From Crotalaria pallida (Eukaryota > Streptophyta > Magnoliopsida > Fabales > Fabaceae), in assembly GCA_037953625.1 (NCBI GenBank), contig CM075649.1, positions 76,663,290 through 76,727,289 on the forward strand: DNA of 64,000 nt, written 5' to 3'. Both the position numbers and the translations under genes were made by a program. Below are positions 22,960 to 33,205 of the stretch, in pieces (positions within the stretch are counted from its first letter, which is position 1; the number at the start of each line of letters is the position of its first letter). Under the pieces are notes generated by a model that saw nothing but the letters and a program-made list of their open reading frames with translations, was not told where the DNA came from and searched no databases.

Positions 22960-23206
22960 ATTCATCAGCTACGGAATATTGCCTAGCAAACTAATCTGCT
23001 ACGGAATTTTATATTGTTACTAATATTCCCTAGCAAAAACGTAGTTGTTCCATAGTTGTTTTTCATATAATAAGTGTATTTTATAGTATTGAAAACTAAC
23101 TACGGAAATTAATTTTGTATCTATTCTATAGCTAATTTGCTATGAAATTGCTAGGAGAATATTCCATAGCAAAATTCCGTAGCTGTTCGAGATAATTCTT
23201 GTAGTG
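22960..23206. repeat. CACTA right subterminal repeats and inverted terminus
   Basis: Short GCTACGGAAT/ATTCCGTAGC words in both directions, ending in the terminal AATTCTTGTAGTG. They mirror the left side. Confidence 0.8.
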
Positions 23207-23253
23207 GGCTGATTCTGCTGTTGATGTTGCTGCATGTTCTCCAGAACAACAGT
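23207..23253 (-). pseudogene. gag: Gypsy B gag sliver between two insertions
   Basis: 47 bp of gag (frame VVLENMQQHQQQNQ) left between the CACTA element and solo LTR A'. It is in frame with the gag part ending at 17108 once the CACTA element is removed. Confidence 0.8.
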
Positions 23254-23518
23254 TGTAACACCCCTAATTTTCGTCTCCCAGATAATAAGCAAATTAATAA
23301 TAAAGTTTTATTATTAATTTATATAAATTTTCCAAGTTTATATTTTGTATTTAATTAGCCTGAAATATAAAAATAAGTGGAAATATTTTTATATGGCAAA
23401 TAAATGCAAAAATATAGATATTGCATTTTAGTCCTTGGTTTAGGACCTAAATGTAATATTGAAAAGGTTCTTGGAGGGAAAGATTTAAAAAGTATTAATT
23501 TTTAAATTTTGTACTGAC

Positions 23519-23687
23519 CTAACCGGTTAGTAATGCCCTGTAACCGGTTAGACGATGAACCCAGAAACTGTGTTAGTGCGTTTGATGAGTAATCACTTGA
23601 TTAATCCCTTTAATCGCCACGAAAACAGCCTTAATCCAGTGGATAACACGCGTCATCGTGCATGTTACTCCAATTTGCCTATAAATT
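23519..23687 (+). promoter_or_regulatory. LTR A' promoter: TAACCGGTTA pair and TATA box
   Basis: TAACCGGTTA words begin at 23520 and 23541 (21 bp apart); CTATAAATTG is at 23679-23688. The pair centre to TATA distance is about 147 bp, as in LTRs B and E. Two more pairs lie downstream in the intron-like part, 24608/24629 and 24986/25007, both exactly 21 bp apart. Confidence 0.7.
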
Positions 23688-23965
23688 GCTGGATTTCTGA
23701 AGGGTTGGGGGTTGATTTCTTTGAGTTCTGGGCTGAGAGGTTGAATTAGGGTTTCTATTTCGTTTAAGGCAATTCTTCTTCTTCTTTGAGCTATAGAGAG
23801 TGAGGGATACACTTCTGGAAAGCTTAAATCAAGGGCTTTCCATTGATATAAAACTTGTGAGCCAAGAGTGTGTGTGTGAGGAGAGATTGATCTGAGAAGT
23901 TGAGGCTTGGAAAGATGGATTCTGAGTTTTCTGGTTCGGGAAGCTGGGTTTGAGTCTGGATTTTG

Positions 23966-25722
23966 GTAAGTACAGACAACTCTAAAGCCTCAAATCACTT
24001 CTATTTCTTAGTGCATGTTACCTAGATCGAGTTCTAACTGTTTTCCCCAATTTCTTTGGTCAATTTCCATGACAAATTCTCTGGTCTTTGAACCCTGTTG
24101 ATGGAAATCCTGGCTGAGAGCAGAACATAGGATTTGTGGGGAGTTTGTGGATTTTCTTCAAGTTTCAGTGCTATTGCTCATCAAACACAACTTTGAGGTA
24201 TGGGAGAAGTTTACCTTATACTAGATTTAGACTAAAATCAAGTGATTTAGGATTTGAGTCAACAAGGACTCAAAAAGGGCATTATGTGTTTAAAACCAAA
24301 AGGCTTGGAGGCCAAATTCTAGCTCAATTCTGTTTTGAGCAACTTTGTGTTGATGCATGCAAGTGATTTTAATGCTTGAATCACAATCTAAATGTTATTG
24401 TAAGTTTTGTGGTATTAAATTGTGTTTATGTGGGTTTTTATGCAATTTGATACATTAAACTTAATGCATGCAAGTTAAATGTGTTTCTGTGGTTGAACAT
24501 GTTTTTTTTAAGGTATATGAACTCTTGAGTGTTGAAATTGGTTAGATTTGAGTAAAGAAAAGAATGGTTTATAAAACCTCATGTTTCAGTGTTCAGACTG
24601 CATAATCTAACCGGTTATTCGATAATTGTAACCGGTTAGATACTGTAAAATTTCAAAGAAAATGAATTTCTGAAATTAGTCCTGTGGTCTTATCATTTTT
24701 ACTCAAATCTAGACTTTAATTTCACTGGAATTCAGTCTGAAAATAAGCTGATTAATATTGTATGGTTCAGATTGAAAATGAGAGTTAATACCTTAGTGTA
24801 ATGAGATAATTTCAAGAGGAAATTATGCTCCTTTGGAAATTGGAATGCGATTTATACTTTTGAATGATGAAAACAGTGGAGTTGAGGTATAAAACAATGT
24901 TGAAACTTGTTTATGGATTGGGTAAAGAATTCAAGAAAAAGGGTTTTCTGAATTTCAATGGTAAACCAGTTCAGGTCTGTAATTCTAACCGGTTAGCCTG
25001 AGACTGTAACCGGTTAGTACCTGAAACTGAAAAATAAAAGTTAAGTCTTTTAAGTGAAAATGAATACCATTGGTTAAGTTTTTCCCAATCTAAGTCTAAT
25101 GGCATGTTTTTGAGTTAATTCAAGAGTGAATTTTTGTGCCAAGGATTATACCTCAAATTGATCATTCAAAAGAGAAATTGAAATATTTCTAAATCACAGT
25201 AATTAAAGTAAAGATAAAACCAACCTTAATATTTGTGCATTCATGCATAGAGAATGGAAGATTGGTTGGTAGGAACGTTTATCATATTCTGGGAATATGA
25301 GGAGGGTACTCCGGGAGTACCAAATTGTAACCTACTTGATGACACATTCTGGGAATGTGGCCAGTGTCTGGGACATGGTTTTTATGCGTTCTGGGAACGT
25401 ATGCGTTCTGGGAACGTGTTGCACACTCTGGGAGTGATGCTTATTATCCAAGTATGGTTTGGCATTACATTCTGGGAACGAATGTCAGTGTTCCGGGAAC
25501 ACAAGGGTGTATTGGATGGACGTCCAAGATGGACTTTTAGAGGCCTCAGTTGTGGATAGAAAATCATGCATCATGCCACTTGCATTATAAGAGATATAAT
25601 GTTGAAAATTGGTATGCTCATATGTACTTGCATTATTGGCTGTCCATGACATACTTGTGTTTGTAATTTTAGTCTTTATTGATTATGTATATGTGTATAC
25701 TTACTCCCTATGCCCTGTTTAG
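23966..25722 (+). other. Putative LTR intron upstream of the MARYLAC ORF
   Basis: GATTTTG|GTAAGTAC is a near-consensus plant 5' splice site. The 3' side TGCCCTGTTTAG|GTGATGG is pyrimidine-rich and adjoins the ORF. The same two sites in the same order are seen in LTRs B, E, F, G and H. Removing it would bring the LTR's transcript leader to the ORF. Splicing is inferred, not shown. Confidence 0.55.
25283..25502 (+). repeat. Array of YGG-loop hairpins with covarying stems
   Basis: Hairpins with loop TGG or CGG closed by C-G: 25283-25299 (stem CATATTC), 25305-25321 (GGTACTC), 25343-25359 (CACATTC), 25384-25402 (ATGCGTTC with one G-U), 25402-25418 (CGTTC plus wobbles), 25421-25440 (CACTC, extended by GCA), 25488-25502 (GTGTTC). 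A longer-loop form is at 25467-25485 (ACATTC) and a weak one near 25362-25378. Stem bases change on both sides together, which suggests a selected fold in RNA or cruciform DNA. Confidence 0.8.
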
Positions 25723-25725
25723 GTG

Positions 25726-26199
25726 ATGGCCAGATACCTAGCCTGCATCGAGATACGCCATATCCCTAGTGGTATATGGACGTACGAGGAGCACCGTGCC
25801 ACTTTTGAGGGGGAGGTGGAGATCACTCTCTACCACCCTAACCCTCTGGTTTGGGTGCGACCTCGTAGATTTAGGATTCCTTTAGTCTATACTATGCATG
25901 TTCCGCCTTTTTATACATATAGAGGACCACCCCCGGCTCGACCTGTGCGTCGATTCCATAGTTTTCGTTTTAGAGCTGCCACTCGTTCTCATCCTTCCTC
26001 CCACAGAGTTGTCACTGAGGAGACTCCTTCTCCTGGTCCGACTGATTTTGAGAGGACTGCTTCTGCAGATCCTAGACCCAGTGGTGGGGTCTCTGCACAG
26101 TCAGGCGAGGTCGAGGAGGACCCTGTGGAGGATGAGGACGACGAGGAGGTGCATGTCGAGCCTACTGTTTCTGCTAGAGGTGGACCCGCTGGTTCCTAG
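25726..26199 (+). CDS. LTR-encoded MARYLAC protein (LTR A' copy)
   Basis: Intact ORF of 157 codons, ATG at 25726 immediately after a 3' splice-like TTTAG|GTG. The first 90 residues are conserved in three LTRs of this window: MARYLAC, SGIWTYEEHRATFEGEVE, HPNPLVWVRPRRFRIP, YTMHVPPFYTYRGPPP, RFHSFRFRAATRSHPS. The rest is Ser/Pro-rich with an acidic tail (EVEEDPVEDEDDEE). Arg-rich and aromatic-rich core, no membrane segment, no family I recognise. Codons differ synonymously between copies (ARYLAC: GCC-AGA-TAC here, GCA-CGC-TAT in LTR E), a sign of past selection on the protein. Function unknown. Confidence 0.65.
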   Translation: MARYLACIEIRHIPSGIWTYEEHRATFEGEVEITLYHPNPLVWVRPRRFRIPLVYTMHVPPFYTYRGPPPARPVRRFHSFRFRAATRSHPSSHRVVTEETPSPGPTDFERTASADPRPSGGVSAQSGEVEEDPVEDEDDEEVHVEPTVSARGGPAGS

Positions 26200-26848
26200 G
26201 AGCTTGCATAGCATAGATGTTTTGGATCCTAGGTCCTAGGGATAGAGCTGTGGAGGATCGGAGGAGCTTCTGAGGACATGGAGGACTTGCTCTAGGACTT
26301 CTGCTTTTGGACTTTTGTTATATATTGTATATATTTTGAGAGGTCTTAGAGTGAGGTTTATTTTATGCAGCTGGTTTGTATATGTTTCATCAAAACTTGC
26401 TATCTCGACTTTTGCTACTTGCTACTGATGATACTGTTGGGGTTTTTATCATGATATATATATATATATCTGATGTTTTTATTTACCTCAGCAGTGCCCC
26501 ATAAGTATTACTTTTACTTCCGCATACTCTGATTTTTATTCAAAAAGGATTCGACAATAAGTTTATATTATATGCACTCGATCAAACTCAAGAGACAAAT
26601 AATATATTTTTAATAAAGGCCACGAATTGAAGATGTTTTATTATGTCTAAAAGATATTGTCTCGAGAGCCTTTTCGTAATTAAAATAATGTTAAGCCGAA
26701 TTCAAGTTATTCGTCAATGAAAAAGGGATTTCTAATTGAGCAAGTAAACATTAAAAAGGGAAAAAATTTTCAGTCCCGACTTTTGATAGCAAGTATTCTA
26801 TATTTGGAAATATTAATTATTTTCAAGATATAAAACGAGGGTGTCACA

Positions 26849-26901
26849 GCAGTAATTCTATCCAGCATAGCATTGGTATGATTCTGGTTTCTAGTTGCCA
26901 T
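26849..26901 (-). pseudogene. gag: Gypsy B gag N-terminus
   Basis: ATG at 26901 begins MATRNQNHTNAMLDRIT, in frame with the sliver at 23253 when the solo LTR and its target duplication are removed. 26902-27043 is the untranslated leader of B. Confidence 0.75.
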
Positions 26902-27043
26902 AGCAGACCTACACTATGGTCTCTATATCACTTAAAGGTCTCTTTTGGATTGGAATCACTATCCTATCTTATCCTAACTATATTCGATCTATTCGAACAG
27001 CGAGCCTAACTGCTTCCAGCTGAGCTAGGAGGAACAGGACCAT

Positions 27044-27055
27044 GCTCTGATACCA
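27044..27055 (-). promoter_or_regulatory. Primer binding site of Gypsy B (initiator tRNA-Met)
   Basis: Minus-strand TGGTATCAGAGC, 7 nt after the 5' LTR end at 27063. Confidence 0.92.
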
Positions 27056-27916
27056 TAAAAAGTGCGACACCCTTGCCTCTTGAAACAATATTATATTATT
27101 TATGGACATTAATAGTTTGGATAAATTAACTTAATGTTAAATCATGAAACAAATTAACGAATTCGGCTCCGTTCGCTTAATCAATAGAATATTGAAACAA
27201 TTAATAAATTTTCAAGACAACGAATATTTGTTAATTAAAAATTATTTTAGACTTCCATAATTATAAAAGTAGCGTCGCCTTGATGTTCGCATAAAATTGT
27301 TTTCCAAATAATAATGGTCACCGAATTCTCTTTTAACAAAATATATCAGAATGTGCGGAAAATAGTAGTACTCAAGGATCCATGCTGTAATAAACATCAT
27401 ATATATATATATCATCATAGAAAGGGATCCATAAGTACAGAAGTCAGCAAAGTACAAGTGATCATGTCCATAAACTGAAAATACATATAAAAGTCTGAAA
27501 ATAAGACCTAAACTCTCAAACACTCTCAAAATATGTACAATATATCACAACTCAAAAATAAGGAGTGTCTGAAAGCAGGTCAACTGGTCCTCCACGCATT
27601 CGTCTGGTCCACTGCAGCAGCAAAGTCTGTGAGACCCACAATTTTTACTCAATTTATTTGTGAATTTATATTTGAATATAAAATATTATATTTGATTTTG
27701 ATAAATTATGATACCTGGATTTATTTAAAATTGTATGTTTTATATATATATATATATATGCACGTGGTATATATATTATATATATATATATATGCATACC
27801 AATGTTTTCTCTAATGTATTTAAATTATATTCTTAAGATGAAATATTTTAAGGTATAGTATTTGATTTAAATGATCTTAGAAAATAAAATGCTTTTTGAA
27901 GGATTAAGGTGTTCTA

Positions 27917-28352
27917 TCTTCAGAAATTCATATCTTTTTAACCGTAAGTCGGAAAATTACAAATTATATGTCAAAACGATCGTATCGAAATGTAGATTAT
28001 GAAAATGTAAAGTTTTTATTTTTATTTTAGAGTCTTCAAAATTTTATCACTGCTACAATACTGAACTAATTTTTGAGTTTTGAGTTTGAAAAGATGATTT
28101 TAATGCATTTAATGACTCTTTGACCCAAAAATATTTTTATGTGCTTGGAAAATGTATTTTAAAAATCCCTTATTGGCTGCACCGTCCAAATAAAATATAA
28201 TTTTCGTATTTTTGAATTCTAAATTTATTTGAAAGCTTATGAAGTGCATTTTTGGAGGAAATGCCCGTAGAACTTCAAAAATTCATAACTTTCAAAACGT
28301 AAGTCCAAAAATTATAAATTTTATATGAAAACAGTCGTATTGAAATTTAGTT
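27917..28352 (+). repeat. Two copies of an 80-bp motif in LTR H U3
   Basis: 27917-27997 and 28274-28352 share a motif with AATTCATA, AACCGTAAGTC, AAATTACAAATT and a core near ACGATCGTAT. The same motif occurs, inverted and direct, inside the foldback MITE (29793-29872 and 30282-30360). Confidence 0.75.
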
Positions 28353-28890
28353 TCTAAAAAAATAAGAATTGTAATTTTATGAGGTATTCTTAGAAAATTT
28401 TTCTCTGCTGCAGTAACTGTATGATTTTATATGTTTTATGCTTGGAAAAAATTATTTTAAAGCCTAGAATTAATTATTGGATCTCAAAGTATTTTATTTG
28501 TATGTTCAGATATTTATTTGAAAGCTTATTGGCTGCACAGTCCAGATTATTTTATTTTTCTATTTATTTTTTTGAATTTTAATGTACAAAGCTTTAATTT
28601 GATTGGATAAAGGAGAGGTGGATTCAAAGTGAGTAAATGAAAATTTTGTCTTCCCACTTTGACTAGAGTGAGCCGTCCAAATGCATAGGAAACGGAGGGG
28701 ATATTTTCTGAAAATGTACCTAGAAGAATCTTAGAGTTTAAGGCTTATAAGAGTTGGAAAATCCCATTAATGCATGAACATTTTCCTAGACTTGGTTGAA
28801 GCAAAAATTGAAATTCTTTTACCCATTTTATGATGAAAGGGGCGTGTAACTCAGCCATGTTTTGGAGGGAAATTCATTTCCTACTTCACC

Positions 28891-29061
28891 TATAAATAGA
28901 GCCTAAGACCCCTCATTCTTTTACACACAACAAACAATCATTTTGAGAGAAAAAAATTTGAGAAAGTCTTTGAGAAAGAGAAAGTGAGGCGTGGCACATT
29001 GTGAAGGGAAGGGAAAAATTTTCATATTCACTTTGAAGCTCTTCTTTGCTTAGGAGAAGAG
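28891..29061 (+). promoter_or_regulatory. TATA box and transcript leader of LTR H
   Basis: CACCTATAAATAGAGCC is a strong plant TATA context. About 170 bp downstream lies GAAGAG|GTAATCC, a usable 5' splice site. No start codon with a long frame occurs in between. Confidence 0.6.
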
Positions 29062-29573
29062 GTAATCCTATAACCTTAGTATTTGTTTTAATTTTAAGTT
29101 CTTATTCTTTATTCTTTTGGTTTAGCAAATAAAAAGACTTTTTCTACTCTTCTCTGATTATGAAATGGTGAAACTAAAATCTCTAATCTTTTCTCTGATA
29201 TAATCTGAATTTTTAATTTGTTAGTGTGAATTTGGTTGAAGATCAAATGAATAAGGATTAAAAAGGGACAAAACAAAAATTGTTTAAAGAGATATTGATC
29301 TCCCCTTTTTAAAGCCTTTGATGACCAAACTATTGATGATAAAATAAGGAAATGATATTCTGAGTTTGTAATCTGTTTTGAGAATTTTGATTTTCATCTG
29401 TACTGTATTGTTGTTTTGATTCTTCTTTGATTATCAGTATGAAAACATGATTAATAAGCAAGTGATGATGAACAAAAAAAATTATAAAATTGTGATGTGT
29501 ATGTGTTTTGGCCGTGAGGCCTATATTGTTTTTAAAATGATAATAGCAAATTATATATGTTATTTTTTGGCAA

Positions 29574-30574
29574 GGCTTATTTATGTCAGATGTCCCTCTA
29601 GTTTGCACCTATTTTGTCATACGCCCTTTAACTTTATTTTTCAACAAATATACCCCTACAGTTTGCTCCGGTGAGCCATATACCCCTGCATGCCATTTCC
29701 GACCATCGGTGCTGACGTGGACCGCCGGAGTCAGCAAGTGGTAAAATAGGAGCCCTTGTAGTTTGAGTCTTTTTTGTCAGATACCCCTATATATAACTTC
29801 AAAAATTCATATCTTTTAAACCGTAAGTCCAAAAATTACAAATTTTATGTCAAAACGATCGTATTGAAATATAGAATTTTAATATGTAATTATTTTACTT
29901 TTATGGATAGTTTTGTAAAAAATTGTTTTTTGGGCAATTTTCTATACGAATTTTGAATTTATGAATTATTAAAAATAATTTATGAATTGGATTGAACTAG
30001 TTTTTATTGTAGTTTGAGGAACATAAAAATCATGAGTTTTGACTATGTCAGTCTCCGATGATTTTAAATTTAGTTTTTTTATAGCTTTTTACAATTTATT
30101 TTTAAAAGTCAAAACTAATTATTTTTATGATCCTCAAACTATAATAAAAACTAGTGCAATCCAATTCATAAATAATTTTTAATAATTCCTAAATTCAAAA
30201 TTCGTATAGAAAATTGCCCAAAAAATTTTTTTTTACAAAACTATCCATAAAAATAAAATAATTGCATTATAAAATTCTATATTTCAATACAATCGTTTTG
30301 ACATAAAATTTGTAAATTTTGGACTTACGGTTTAAAAGATATGAATTTTTGAAGTTATATATTGGGGTATCTGGCAAAAAAAGACTCAAACTACAAGGGC
30401 TCCTATTTTTACCACTTGCTGACTTTGGCGGTCCACGTCAGCACCGGTGGCCGGAAATGGCATGAAGGGGTATATGGCTCACCGGAGCAAACTGTAGGGG
30501 TATATTTGTTGAAAAATAAAGTTAAAGGGCGTCTGACAAAATAGGTGCAACAGGGCACCTGACATAAATAAGCC
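29574..30574. mobile_element. Foldback Mutator-type MITE, 1 kb
   Basis: Almost the whole element is one inverted repeat of about 450 bp arms around a short centre near 30050. Ends are GGCTTATTTATGTCAG and its complement. The flanks TTTTGGCAA (29565-29573) and TTTTGGTAA (30575-30583) form a 9-bp target duplication with one transition, the length typical of Mutator-like elements. No transposase. The arms contain the 80-bp motif of LTR H. Confidence 0.88.
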
Positions 30575-30583
30575 TTTTGGTAA

Positions 30584-33200
30584 TTATGTGTATCTGATGA
30601 TATCTGAGTGGTTAAAAATGATTAATTGGATTTGTGTTTATGTGATTATATGGATTGATATTGTATATAAACTATACTGTTAAGTGCTGTACAAAAATAT
30701 GATCTTACTCAAAAGTGTTTATGTTCTATTTAATTGATGTTTTAAGTAAATCTTTGAAAGGTATGAAATTATATGAATAAGATATATATGTGTTTATAAT
30801 TGATATTACTTTTCTATTTTTATATTGAAGGCCGAAAATTATTTTGATATGAAAGAATAATATTTGCTAAATTTCTAAGTGCTTAAATGGTTATATGATG
30901 TCTCTGTATGTTTACTGATGTGTGTACATGAAATAAATTAAGTAGTTAACAAAAAAAATGAAATAGATTAAGTAATTGTTAGAAAAATAATTGACATCTG
31001 AAAAACAATTTTTATTGGACTATGAGATCCCAAATGATAATTTTTGTATGTATTTTTCAATGCTTAACTTGTTTATAATTTTATCTGGATGTTAGAACAT
31101 GTTTGTTTCAATTTCTAGAAGTGATGCAACTGAATTTTGGTGGCTGTCCAGCAAGCAAAACTATTTTATTAAACTCATATTTAATCATATGTTTATAATG
31201 GAAATGGTAAGGAAATTTTAGGAAAAAGTGGCATGTCTTTTTGATAAACCATTTGTGAGAAAAGTGATTTTTAAGGCTTGTAGTATATGTTGTCCAAAAG
31301 TATAAATTTGTGCATCAACAATAGAAATTGATCTGGAATGAATTAGTATGTGAATTTTATGTTAGGATCTTTAGTATAAGTATATAGAGTTCAAAAGGAA
31401 TTATGGAAGTGATTGCGTGAATGTATGTTTAAATGTTCTAATGGTTTAGTAAGTTGTTTGATTTGATGAAAAATGTGATTTTATGTAGATGCCTAAATGT
31501 ACTGATGTGTGAAAAGTAATTTTTCTATTCTGTTTAGAACTTGTAATTAAAATTGCATCAACTTTAGAAAAATATATTTTTAGCTTTAATATATGAGTTA
31601 TGTTCTATATGAATTAGGTGTGCTTGTAATGTGGTTATGTGATTTTTATTTACTGCTTAATTTAGTTTTAAGGTTGCATCAAAGCAAATGATTTTAAAAT
31701 CCTGCTGTATGATTTCTCTGTAAATGGTAGTTGTTATAAGGTATTTGGAAATGAGTTTTTTAGTAAATGGTGTTTTAGAATTTATTTTTGAAAGGTGATA
31801 ATTAAATTCTAAAAGTTATATTATTTTTAGAAAAGGTTTTCATGATTTAAAAAGCAAAAAGAAAAAGTGATTTTTCCAATACAGTAATCTGTTTTTAGTT
31901 TTAAAGAGGTTTTAAGCTACTGATACTGTTTTGTGTTTTTAAAGGATACTAAGTGTTTTCGATTTGTAAAATGTCCTTTTAATAAATTTTTAAATTAATT
32001 TGTTATTTGGATTATGTGTATCAAATTGTTAAAGGTTCTCATTTGGAATCAAGTAACGCGAATTCAATTCAAGAGGACACTAATTTCTTAGCTTCACATC
32101 AAGGTGAGAGAGTAGCTATCTTATGACACGATGGCACTATGGTAACATTAGGATGATTTCGACTATCTCAAAAGTCGGAATCCAAGTTATATGTCAATAT
32201 ACGAGACGACAATTGATTGTGGTGTGCTTAGTCGTTCTAGTAACTTTATATTGATTGTCTGGATTTATTTTGATATTGATATGTTCTATAATCTGAAGTT
32301 ATTTTGCTTGGTATGGTTTTGGAAATGATAAGAGATCATGTGATAATGTATCAAATGTATTTGGTTATGTTTATGAAATCATGATTTATCCTATGAAAGA
32401 TTATTTGATATATTGAAACGGTTGTCCTATGGAAAGGACTTTGTATATTTAGAATTGTTATGAAAAGAAAACATGAGAATGATTAATTTTGTGGAAGATT
32501 CGTATTAGTGTACAGTGATGGTGCAAGCGGCACAATAACTTTTGTTGCATATCCCTTTTAAGTGACTGGCCACGTGGATGACTATGTCGTGGTTTCATGT
32601 CTTGTGGAATCCACTGTACTATAGGGAGGTGTTTGTTGTTACCCTTAGAGGTCGAGGCCTGTTAGAAGCGAGGCTTAGAATGGGTCGACCAAACTAGGTA
32701 ACTAAAGGACTTGAAAGACTTAAAAGACTTTAAGCTTTAATCCTTTCTAACTACGCGTTGAGAGAAAAGTAGTGGAGAGGAAAGATACCATATACTTGGA
32801 GGTCGATGCATTCCTTCGAGTGGTGATTGCGATAGGGGAGGGCAAGGACGGTGAAACGTCAAGAAGCCTAAGAGCGCTTCCCTAGGCGGGACGATGTTAC
32901 AATGATCAAGGTCACCTGCTGAGCATTGATCGTAGCAAGGACTGCATCGTGAACTAGGGATAGAGCTGTCGCCCCCTTGAGCAAATCGGAGATGGTGAGA
33001 GGGAATCTGAATCAAGGCTAGAAGTCATTGCTTTTGTGAAAATGTGAAATTATAAATGATGTGTATTTTGTTTTGCTGGCCAGATGTGTGGTTTCAGCTT
33101 GGTACGTACCCTTTGACTATCGATGCCTGTGTGGATAGGATTCCTGTGCGTCCCATCTGCTTTCCGACTTAGGTTGTGGTTGGATATTGAAGGAGGAGAT
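30584..33200 (+). other. LTR H intron-like body, no gene seen
   Basis: AT-rich up to about 32500, then a GC-richer stretch 32500-33190 with several short inverted repeats (for example GTGC-AAGCG-GCAC near 32522). No ORF with recognisable product. Confidence 0.5.
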
Positions 33201-33205
33201 GTATC

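Larger units (their letters stand above)
17109..23206. mobile_element. Non-autonomous CACTA (En/Spm) transposon with captured fragments
   Basis: 6098 bp, ends CACTACAAGAATT...AATTCTTGTAGTG, flanked by the 3-bp direct repeat GGC (17106-17108 and 23207-23209). Terminal inverted repeats match for about 30 bp (CACTACAAGAATTTTCTCGG against CACTACAAGAATTATCTCGA). Both ends carry clustered GTAGC/CCGTAGC subterminal repeats, as CACTA transposases bind. No transposase ORF is visible. Inside are pieces of at least three other genes, all on the minus strand, so the element behaves as a gene-fragment carrier. It interrupts Gypsy B gag. Confidence 0.93.
23254..26848 (+). mobile_element. Solo LTR A' (Gypsy type, 3.6 kb) in Gypsy B gag
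   Basis: Begins TGTAACACCCCTAATTTTCG and ends GGGTGTCACA, with flanking ACAGT (23249-23253) and GCAGT (26849-26853), a 5-bp duplication with one change. No primer site or pol is attached, so it is a solo LTR left by LTR-LTR recombination. In order it holds TAACCGGTTA palindrome pairs, a TATA box (23680), a 5' splice site GATTTTG|GTAAGT (23965/23966), further palindrome pairs, a hairpin array (25283-25502), a 3' splice site (25721-25722) and the MARYLAC ORF. Confidence 0.88.

Noticed and set aside
22591..22965. Ser/Phe/Pro-rich minus-strand ORF
   Set aside because: Produced by purine-rich low-complexity DNA in the CACTA element; no domain or codon signal.
17109..23206. Intact CACTA transposase
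   Set aside because: I looked for long frames or TNP2/TPase-like motifs on both strands and found none; the element is non-autonomous.
23914..23955. Short frame MDSEFSGSGSW in the leader of LTR A' that might join the MARYLAC ORF by splicing
   Set aside because: It ends in TGA before the 5' splice site and is not seen in the other LTRs.
32737..33015. 92-codon minus-strand ORF in LTR H
   Set aside because: Antisense to the LTR, no recognisable domain, in a stretch rich in short inverted repeats.
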